Of a stretch of 64,000 bases of DNA, positions 56,409-64,000 are shown piece by piece. This DNA comes from Candidatus Altimarinota bacterium (lineage in GTDB: Bacteria; Patescibacteriota; Gracilibacteria; BD1-5; UBA2023): NCBI GenBank assembly GCA_023230505.1, contig JALNXF010000005.1, forward strand, positions 1-64,000, read 5' to 3'. The translations under genes were made by a program, and so were the position numbers. The stretch's first letter is position 1, and every line of letters starts with the position of its first letter. The notes below the pieces were generated by a model, which was not told the origin of the DNA, made no database searches, and worked only from the letters and a program-made list of their open reading frames with translations.

Positions 56409-57620
56409 TTAAAACAAACTTTGTTGAGACTTAATTACGGCCTCTATTTTAGTTGCTCTCTCGCCAATATATCACCAAATTCTCTTTAAATCTTCTTTGA
56501 TTTCAAATCAATAAATAGTAATATCGCTCTCTAAAATTTCAGATAAAAAATCTTTAATAAAAAGCTTTGTTGTATCTATTTCATATACTTCTTTTTCTCA
56601 TAAATAAATACTAACTTCATTTAGAGAGAAACTATTCTCTCAGATTGTTGAAATAGAGATTTTTTTACTTTTTAAAATTTTTTCTTTTAAAAAAAGAAGT
56701 TCTCTATCAGATTCAATTTTTGTAATTTTAATTCACAAAGAAGAAAAATTCCTTACTTCATCCTTATGACTTTCTGGTGTTAGAGACTTAAATTCTAGTT
56801 TTTTAAAAAAAGAAATAATATCCTCATTAATAAGTTTTTTTGAAGTAAAATCAAAATCAGAAAGTGAAAAATCGCCAATATCTACATTTGTATCAATTGT
56901 CGCTAATCTCTTGCTTAAAAAAGCTATTTCTCGACTATTTTCAAGTACCTCTTTTGTCTTTCCAGTGAGACTTTCAATATTCTCATAAATTTGTTCTAGA
57001 GAGCCAAATTTATTAATTAATTCAGATGCTTTTTTTGGTCAAAAACCAGTAATTCCTGGAATATTATCTGAACTATCTCCACAAATTGCAAGATAATCAA
57101 CTATATATTTTGGATCAACTCAGAATTTTTCTTGAGCTTCACGAGTGTGAGAAATTTTTCTTTTCATAGTGTCATAAACTGCAACATTTCAATCTATAAA
57201 TTGATATAAATCTTTATCTCAACTCAAAATATAAATATCATTTTCTTTGTCAGTCCTTAATTTTTCAACTAGAGTTCAAATAATATCATCAGCTTCAAAT
57301 CACATTTTTGAAATTGGATTTATTCCAAATTTTTCTAAAAGTTCAAAAATCAAATTTTCTTGGCTTTTTAAATCTGTTGGCATTCTATCTCTTGTGGCTT
57401 TATATTGCTCATAAATATCGTGTCTATGGTTTTTTCATTTACTATCAACTACAAAAATTAACTTATCTGGTCTATCTTGTTCTTGCCAAGACAACACCAT
57501 TTTTGCAAGTCCAAAAACTGTATTAACTGGAGTTCCATCTTTTAAAGTAAAACTCGGAACAGCATAAAATAGCCTATAAATAAAATTATACCCGTCTATA
57601 ATGTAGATTTTTTGTTTCAT
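56409..57620 (-). CDS. 5'-3' exonuclease (PolA N-terminal type)
   Basis: 403 aa. YIIDGYNFIYRLFYA, VVDSKGKNHRHDIYEQYKA, FEADDIIGTLV, YILSGDKDLYQFI and GDSSDNIPGITGFGPKKA: metal-binding Asp/Glu set plus H3TH motif. The exonuclease proper needs about 290 aa; the remaining ~110 residues may be a degenerate 3'-5' exonuclease domain as in PolA. No polymerase domain, so it is stand-alone; removes RNA primers and flaps. Confidence 0.9.
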
Positions 57621-57680
57621 GAATTTATATTATGTTTTAGAAAGTTTATTGAATATTTACAAAAAACCTAAAAAATAAAG

Positions 57681-57707
57681 TTGACATTTTTAAAATATCA
57701 TTATAAA
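57681..57707 (+). promoter_or_regulatory. Promoter for the candidate RNA
   Basis: TTGACA (57681-57686), 15-nt spacer, TATAAA (57702-57707). Predicted transcript start falls at about 57714, exactly at the base of the outer stem. Confidence 0.55.
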
Positions 57708-57713
57708 TAATTT

Positions 57714-57858
57714 GCTTGTAATTGAAATTATAGAAGAACGAGAGCTCAAAAACCTATTCGGACAATCCGAAATATTGTGGAGGAGCAATCCAAAACCAAA
57801 GACTGATGCCAGAGTTCTTCAGAATTACAAGTAAAAAATCCCCCGCAAGGGGGATTTT
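57714..57858 (+). ncRNA. Candidate structured small RNA with SD-like loop
   Basis: Outer stem CTTGTAATT (57715-57723) with AATTACAAG (57823-57831); second stem GAAGAAC (57733-57739) with GTTCTTC (57814-57820). Inside: hairpin TTCGGA-CAA-TCCGAA (57757-57771) and hairpin ATTGT-GGAGGA-GCAAT (57774-57789) presenting GGAGGA in its loop. A terminator AATCCCCC-GCAA-GGGGGATT (57837-57856) follows. Does not match SRP, 6S, tmRNA or RNase P by eye. A TTG-started 40-codon frame overlaps (57712-57834), so a peptide cannot be excluded. Confidence 0.6.
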
Positions 57859-57859
57859 C

Positions 57860-58288
57860 CTATTTATGACCTGTGCTTCCAAATCATCATCTATCTTTAT
57901 TTCACATAGTCTCAACTACTTCAAAATCTGCTATATCAATTTTTACAAACATTCATTGTCAGATACGAGTTCCAGCTTCAAGTGTAACAGGTTCTGATCT
58001 CATATTTAAAAATGGAAATTTAATAGTGTCTGAGTCTCCACAATAATCTTGGTCAATAATTCAAATTGAATTTGTTTGGATTAATCCAAATTTCTTAAAA
58101 GTAGAGCTTCTTGGAGAAGTCTGAAGTACATATCAAGCTGGAACTTCCACAACTACTCCAGTCTCTACTAATTTAAATTCTCCTGGTGCAAAAGTAATTT
58201 CACTAACACATTTAAAATCAAAAGCACAAGCTCAAGCACTCTCATAATTTAAAGCTTGTCAATCAGATGTTTTTATACGCACTTTCAT
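57860..58288 (-). CDS. dut: dUTP diphosphatase
   Basis: 142 aa. All five trimeric dUTPase motifs: GACAFDFK, SPRSSTFK, GIIDQDYCGD, GTRIGQGMF, RGGFGSTGHK. Makes dUMP for ThyX and keeps uracil out of DNA, notable since ung is broken in this window. Terminates at the shared hairpin of the small RNA. Confidence 0.94.
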
Positions 58289-58299
58289 AAAAAATAAGG

Positions 58300-59001
58300 T
58301 TATTTAATAAAATCTTTAATTAAAATAATTAACTTTTTGTTTATTTCTTCAATACTCAAAATTTCTCAAGCTTCATTTTCACATTCAAGAACTACATAAT
58401 TTTTAAAATATTTTGGTAAAAATTCTTTTCAAATCTTAAGGGAACTTTCTTGATGTTTTACATCTTGTTCTGCTAAATCCAATCATCAATCAACCGTAAC
58501 ATATTGTCTATTATCTTGAATTTTTTTGTTAATTAATTTTCTAATATTTTCCATCGACAATGAAAGAAAAATAATTAAATCTGGTTGTGGTAATCCTGCT
58601 TTATCAAATTCAAAATCATATACCCAATCAAAAAATTTATTTAATCCCTCGAGATCTCATTTTTCCAAAAATTGAGTTCATCTGTGGACAAAATTAGCTG
58701 TTGAATATCTATCTGAAATTAAAAAATCATTATCTTTTGTTTTTTGTTTAATTTTTGGAGATTGCTCAAATCTATCTAAAATATAAAAACTGCTTCATAA
58801 ATATCAATTTATTTCTGAAGGATGACCATAGACTCAGTTTAGAAAATTTTCCACAAATCTACAAGATCATTCTCAATAAGCCGGAAAACTAATACTATCA
58901 GCGGAAAATCAATCTTTTTTTAGATTTTCAACTAATAATTTAGTCTGAGTTGCTTTTCCAGAGCCGTCAACTCATTCTATTACTATAAATTTATTTTTCA
59001 T
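58300..59001 (-). CDS. tmk: Thymidylate kinase
   Basis: 233 aa. P-loop FIVIEGVDGSGKATQTK and ISDRYSTANFVHR. The GSGKAT loop lacks the usual K/R after GSG of some bacterial types and is like the eukaryote/archaeal variety. Phosphorylates dTMP to dTDP. 11 nt upstream of dut. Confidence 0.9.
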
Positions 59002-59180
59002 TAATTGACATAAGTTAAAGATTCTACTTTTTGTCTAAAAATTTCGCAACTTTCTAGAAGACATAAATTATTATTACAATTCTGGCAATCTTGTTTTACT
59101 TGAGAAGCTAAAGTATTGTAAACATTTTCTGTTAATTCAAGCTCATGTCTAAAGCCCATTCCTGTTCCTGTATTTCTCAT
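59001..59180 (-). CDS. Small Cys-rich hypothetical protein, 59 aa
   Basis: MRNTGTGMGFRHELELTE then a C-terminal DCQNCNNNLCLLESCEIF, four Cys in ten-odd residues: CxxC, then C and C. Its stop codon overlaps the tmk start by 1 nt; 26 nt after thyX. Looks like a metal- or redox-active small protein tied to dTMP synthesis. Family not recognised. Confidence 0.65.
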   Translation of the reverse strand: MRNTGTGMGFRHELELTENVYNTLASQVKQDCQNCNNNLCLLESCEIFRQKVESLTYVN

Positions 59181-59206
59181 AATTTTAAAAAGTTAGTAAG
59201 TAAATA

Positions 59207-59908
59207 TTATTTGGTAAAATAATTTTCGTATAAATCATCAAATAAAAGAGGAATTTTCTCTTTTAAATCTTTTAAGAAACTCAGTGCAATAATCCTAATA
59301 TCTGGATGTGCGAACTGAGAACCTCTTAGATTTATAAAATGTCTAATTTCGCGCAAATTCATTGTTACAATTATTTCGGTTTTTATGTCATTTGGTAAAA
59401 TTCATCTTGCTTCTTCTGGCTTAAATCCAGACTCAATCAATTCTTTATAGACTTTTGCAATATTTTCATGAGTTTCAAACCATTTTTTCTTAGTTTCTTC
59501 ATCTTTATCATGTAGCCGAGACGGATAAATTATTTTATATCATCATTTTTTAAATGGGTCTACATAACGAGTGCTTTCTTGTGTATAAGATGCAATTCTA
59601 TGTCTTACAAGTTCATGAGTTACTCATCTGTTTGTAATTATTTTAAAAGTTAACTTTTCATGTTCTAAAGTGCTTTCGTGTTTTTTGGAAAGTATAAGTT
59701 TTATAATATTGTAATGACTATCTTCACTCATTTTATCAAATGATTGATAAGCTGTTCTTATGGCTCTTTCTAGGGCTCTAAGAATTTTATCTCCGTCAAT
59801 ATCTTGATCTAGAATTTCTACGCTTGGAGCTACTATTTCTACATTTTCATTTTTAAATAAATGTATGTCAGAATTAAGCTCTTTTTGTAAATCTGTAATT
59901 ATTTTCAT
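59207..59908 (-). CDS. thyX: Flavin-dependent thymidylate synthase
   Basis: 233 aa. ThyX signature RHRIASYTQES (RHRxxSxxxxS; family consensus has NEQS or NEES) at about 102-112, FINLRGSQFAHPDIR near the C-terminus. Methylates dUMP with methylene-THF and FAD. The substituted NExS to TQES is visible but the rest is intact. Confidence 0.92.
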
Positions 59909-59928
59909 ATTAATTTTTAAAAATTAAA

Positions 59929-60474
59929 TTATATATCTTTCTTCTCCACAAAACCAGTCCAATTATTTGTATGATATCTTCATACTTTATCGTAAGTTTT
60001 TTCGGGAATTGAACTTATTTGAGAAAAGGTAATTTGAGCTATCTCCATTTTTGGGCGTAAAATTATTGGTACATTATTGAGGTTGCTGAGCTCAAAAGCT
60101 ATATTTAGAAAATGTCCTGGATTAATAAGTCCTGCAGTATTGTGGACTACAAGTCAAATACGAGCAAGACTTGATTTCCCAGATAATTGAATTAAATAAT
60201 TATTAGATCAGAAATTTTCCCAACTAAATCATAGAATACTTACACCCGGATGAAGTACAAATTCTTTTCAATCTTCCACTATTACTTCCCTCATTTGAGG
60301 CAAAATCTTATTAACTGGATCTATAAATTGAGTAGAATGAGAATCTGTAATTAAAAATTTATTTCATAAAAGTAAATCATAACTTGCCGCCTGAAGTCTC
60401 TTTTCATCAAAATTTTCAATTGAAATTTCTCAAGACAATACAGCTTTTCTAATGTCAGTATCCGATAAATACAT
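59929..60474 (-). CDS. dcd: dCTP deaminase
   Basis: 181 aa. SSLARIGLVVHNTAGLINPG and a N-terminal MYLSDTDIRKAVLSGEI. Converts dCTP to dUTP (or dUMP), feeding dut and thyX. Completes a dcd-thyX-tmk-dut cluster for dTTP synthesis. Confidence 0.93.
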
Positions 60475-60650
60475 AAATAAAAAGTTAGAAAGATTTAATA
60501 CATCTATATTAAAAAAAAATCGATTTTTTACAAAAGTTTTTTTAAAATAAAAATTAGAAGGCAGGAAAGTCAAATTCTTTCTAGAAATATGTTTTGTTTT
60601 TTACTTTTTTTTGTTATAATTACAATCGCTTATTTTCTAATTTTAAATTT

Positions 60651-60827
60651 ATGAAAATGAATGTATGATGTTTAGATAGAATAATTCGTGTAATTTTAGG
60701 TACACTTTTACTTACTTCTTTCTATTTTTTATGAAATAATTGGCTTTTAATTTGAATTATTCCTCTTCTTACAGGAATATTTTGATATTGCCCAATATAT
60801 CAAATTCTTTGAACTTCAACAAAATAA
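60651..60827 (+). CDS. DUF2892 (YgaP-like) inner-membrane protein, 58 aa
   Basis: MKMNVGCLDRIIRVILGTLL then GIIPLLTGIFGYCPIYQILG: two membrane segments and the CPxYxxLG end of DUF2892. Small membrane protein of unknown role, often linked to rhodanese. Preceded by TATAAT at 60614-60619. Confidence 0.88.
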
Positions 60828-61517
60828 ATGAATAAAAACTGATCAATTTTAATTTGGACAATGATATTATCTCTTTTTATTGTTGTGCTTTTTATATCTA
60901 TAGATTCTATATTTAAAAAGAGTCTTTTTTTCTCAAATTTTTTTGAACAGAGAAATATTGATGATGTAGATTTAACAAGTGTTTTAGATTGATTAAAAAA
61001 TAATCCAACTAATTCGGTTACTTCTGGAGATTATTCTATAGAATCCTTGGATTATAATTGATCAACGACATTTTCTTGATTTCTAGCAAATAAAGAATGA
61101 ACGGAATTATTAATAAGTAACAGATGAACAGATACAACTTTAAGTTGAAAAGTGAATTATTGAATTTTAAATTATAAAGTACTATCATTTGAAACTTCCT
61201 CCAGTGCTTCTATTTTTTATTCATGAACAGTAACTTCGACTTGTGCATTATCTTCAACTTGATTAGTATTACCATTTAATTGATTTAGCTTAGATACAAG
61301 CAAAACAAACAATGTTTTATATCTTGAGTGAAGTTGATGATTGGCAAGCTATAATTTGCTAAAATGAACTACGAATTTATTGCCTCAAAAAAATATTTAT
61401 AGACTTTATAAAAATGTTTGAAATTATAAGAAATTTATAAGAAATTTTGAAATAGAAAATTTTTGAGTAGAATCATTTCCTGAAATAAATTACACTTGAT
61501 ATTGACTTTACCCATAA
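60828..61517 (+). CDS. Hypothetical exported/membrane-anchored protein, 229 aa
   Basis: ATG directly follows the DUF2892 stop. N-terminal membrane segment (LIWTMILSLFIVVLFISI), then a Ser/Thr/Gly/Asn-rich outer domain, low in charge, with about 18 UGA glycines. Resembles pilin-like or surface beta proteins; no family recognised. Confidence 0.65.
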
Positions 61518-61527
61518 TATATAAAAT

Positions 61528-62214
61528 ATGGCAAATAATTATTATGAAACACTTTGAATAAACAAATGAGCAACAGAAGCTGAAATAAAAAAAGCTTATC
61601 GTAAAAAGGCAATGGAATGGCATCCAGATAAGCATAAGTGAGATAAAAAAGCAGAGGCTCAATTTAAGAAAATTAATGAAGCTTACGAGACCTTAAAAGA
61701 TTCTCAAAAAAGAAAGCAATATGATACTTTTGGGCAGACTTGATGAAATTATTCAAGTTGATGATCTTGATTTGGAGGATTTGAGGACTTATTTAGAAAT
61801 GCGCAAAGTTCTAGAAATAGTAGTTATTCTTCATTTGATTTTTGAGATTTATTTGGGGATATGTACTCATGATGAGCTCAAAAATCTAGAGGTACAAGAG
61901 AAAATTTTTATGAACAAAAAAGAGAAACTCCAAAAAAAGAAGAAGAAATTGTAGATATAGAAAAAACTTATGAAATTCCGATTATGGATTTTATTTTAGG
62001 TACAAAACTCTGAATAGATACAGTCTATAACGAACATCTAAAACTAAAAATTCCTGAGTGAACAAAGCCCTGAACAAAGTTTAAAATAAAATGAAAATGA
62101 AGAAAAATTTGAACTAAAACTTGAGATATGTATATAATCGCCGAAGCCAAAATGCCAAAAGAAATTCCTGAAGATATTAAAAGACTTTTAGAATCAATAA
62201 AATATAGATTATAA
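61528..62214 (+). CDS. DnaJ-like (J-domain) co-chaperone without zinc finger
   Basis: 228 aa. J-domain [23 protein letters not shown] in EWHPDKHKG, then a Gly/Phe-rich stretch with several UGA glycines and a C-terminal DnaJ-C-like domain. No CxxCxGxG repeats, so CbpA type. Stimulates DnaK. Confidence 0.88.
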
Positions 62215-62663
62215 TGAGAAAATATTTAATACTAGACAGTATAAGGTCATGTCTCAATGTCTGAGCGATGATGAGGACTTGTGATGGGGCGGGTTTTGAT
62301 AAAATCATATTAACTGGATTTACTCCAATTCCTCCAAGAAAAGATATCTCTAAGACTGCAATATGAGCGGAAGATACAGTAGATTGGGAGTATTATGATG
62401 ATATAATTGGGATTGTAAGTGAATTAAAACAAAAATGATTTAAAATAGTAGTTCTTGAACAAAACGAAAAAAGTATAGATTTGCGTGATTTTGTGCCAAA
62501 AAAGTGAGAAGATATTTGTATAGTGCTTTGAAATGAAATACAATGAGTAAGACCTGAAATTATTAAAATGGCTGATTATATTGTGGAAATCCCGATGTTT
62601 TGAAAGAAGCAATCTCTAAATGTAGCTACTTCGGCTGGAATTTTGATGTATAAATTTGTTTAA
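62214..62663 (+). CDS. SpoU-family RNA methyltransferase, short
   Basis: 149 aa. SPOUT knot: NVGAMMRTCDGAGF, CIVLGNEIQGVRPEI, IPMFGKKQSLNVATSAGIL. Family methylates 2'-O-ribose in rRNA or tRNA. Lacks the N-terminal substrate-binding domain of RlmB, so TrmL/TrmH-like. Start overlaps the DnaJ stop by 1 nt. Confidence 0.92.
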
Positions 62664-64000
62664 TTATTTTTTTCTTGATTGCAGAATATCAGCTACCATT
62701 TCTCAAATTTTTAGACGTGAAATTTTATCCGCTGCAATTTGTCAGGCCTTTTCTGTATTATAAATTCAAATTTTTTGTACTTGAGACATTAAATTTCCAA
62801 CATCTACTTTTGTTTTGTCTAAATTTGTAATCCAGAAAAATCAAGATATCACAAGCAATATTGTAGCAAAAGTTTTAGTTCAAAAATTCCACTCAATCCC
62901 TGATTTAAATGTTTTGAATTGGTTTACAAAAAACGAACCTAAAAGTAAAACAGTTCCTAAAAAAACTCAAACTGGAGCATAAATATAAAGGAAATTTAAC
63001 CCTATAAAAGTTAAAATTAAGTCAGCTGTAAATATTTTTAATTTTTTTAAATTTATATTAATTAATCTATTTGAACTTAAATTAAAATCTAAAAATGCTT
63101 CTAAATCCTCAAAAAAATTATATATTTTTTTGTATTCTACATAATTTTGAGAAAAAATAAGAGTCATTAAATATCTTAATTTTAATAAATCTTTTCTTGT
63201 AATTGTGATTTTCTCAGATACTATTGTATATATTATTGGCTTCAAAAATGGAGAAATCATACTTCTATCTATATTTAAAATTAATTTTTTAAATGCAAGA
63301 ATAGATTTAATTTCATCTTTGTATGAAGTCTTATTATCTTCATCAAAATTTCATTTTAATACCGCCCATTCATTTCTATTGCTACAAGCATTTTTATCCC
63401 AATAAAATAATCTTGTAATTTCTTTATAATATACATTTATAATTTCTGTTTTCACATATCCCCAGAAATAACCTTTTTCTGTAGAATTTTGGTCTTTTAA
63501 TATTTCTACTATATTTTTATAAAAATCGTTTTTATTTTCATAATATTTTTTAATTTCATTATCAAGTCTTAATTTAATTTCGCGATTAGTCTGATTATTA
63601 ATGTGATCTAAAATATGCTTATCTCTTATATTCACATCCTTAAGATAAAATCTTGTAATTCCAGAAAAAATATTATAAGTCTCAGTAAATCCTACTTTAA
63701 TTTCATCAATACTTACACAAAAATATGATATAAATAAATCTTTATCTATATCAAGAGAAATAGTAATTTGTTCAAGAAATCTTTCTATTGCATTTTCATC
63801 AAGATATTTTGCATCTATTTTTAACTCCTTTAATTTAAAAGAATTAAAAATTTCTTTGATTTTTCCAATTGGCTGTTTTGATTTAAATTTATGTAAAAAT
63901 TTTTGTAATTCTTCCAAAGTCTCTCATTTATAAAGTTTCAATAGTCATTTTGCAAGATATTGTTGCTCTTTATCAAAAGCTACTGCAGTCTTAAAATAAA
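62664..64000 (-). CDS. Hypothetical protein, partial (N-terminus outside window)
   Basis: 445 codons present in a frame that stays open to the right edge. Charged Lys/Asn-rich helical region, then two hydrophobic segments (LILTFIGLNFLYIYAPV, GVFLGTVLLLGSFF) and a third (ATILLVISGFFWITNL). C-terminal SRLKIGEMVADILQSRKK. No recognised domain. Converges on the SpoU gene with no gap. Confidence 0.6.

Noticed and set aside
57712..57834. TTG-started 40-codon ORF over the candidate RNA
   Set aside because: No SD or AT-rich leader, and the sequence is better explained by paired stems; kept as an alternative only.

Overview
The window is low-GC (about 30 % by eye) bacterial DNA in which UGA must be read as glycine (translation table 25). 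Under the standard code nearly every gene breaks into fragments. With UGA as Gly, continuous and recognisable proteins appear, and UGA falls on invariant glycines such as the FtsZ GGGTGTG loop and the LigA KxDG motif. This points to Candidatus Gracilibacteria (BD1-5) or Absconditabacteria (SR1) of the Candidate Phyla Radiation; I cannot separate the two from this sequence.

Layout. 1-525: rplC, the promoter-proximal ribosomal gene of a leftward operon. 929-15348: an accessory island on the minus strand. It holds ten paralogous FISUMP/C-type-lectin-like proteins (called P1-P10 here), a MoxR-type AAA+ ATPase (11096-13765), a vWA protein with an HExxH motif (3026-5464), two small unknown genes and, on the other strand, a DUF4143 remnant. 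The island has three apparent transcription units (P10-P9-MoxR-P8-P7-P6-P5-P4, then P3-vWA-P2, then P1), each preceded by the same promoter-like motif. Nine of the ten paralogues share an N-terminal Thr/Pro plus helical module, and all carry a variable C-terminal domain that mostly ends in SVRC. The variable ends of some copies look like targets of a diversity-generating retroelement, but no reverse transcriptase is in the window. 15543-17579: a divergent coiled-coil protein and an HNH-like protein.

17624-37430 is a long leftward housekeeping stretch: alr, engB, an ABC-F ATPase, queD, glmS, aroB, a GNAT acetyltransferase, an ABC exporter, HD hydrolase, rdgB, a DnaQ-like exonuclease, a GC-rich gene that never uses UGA, a CDF transporter in an operon with HD-GYP and GGDEF proteins, and three membrane proteins. 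37674-56348 runs mostly rightward: pnp, an ung remnant, an AbiEi/AbiEii type IV toxin-antitoxin pair, a SAM-dependent RNA methyltransferase, lemA, a deaminase, htpX, rsmE, ftsA-ftsZ, ligA, a TraG/VirD4-like ATPase and a VirB2-repeat membrane protein. 56409-60474 runs leftward: 5'-3' exonuclease, dut, tmk, thyX and dcd, with a candidate structured RNA just upstream of the exonuclease on the plus strand. 60651-62663 is rightward: DUF2892, a secreted protein, dnaJ-like and a SpoU methyltransferase. A partial unknown gene closes the window.

Several dispersed repeats cut across this. A GC-rich palindrome with a CCCTCACCCCAACCC core occurs at about nine places, mostly inside genes and in frame. A 72-bp repeat lies at both ends of the paralogue island. 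Short palindromes accompany a truncated ung and flank the TraG-like gene. The most interesting object is the MoxR-vWA-lectin array, which resembles the MoxR/vWA ternary conflict or recognition systems but with an unusually large set of diversified paralogues.
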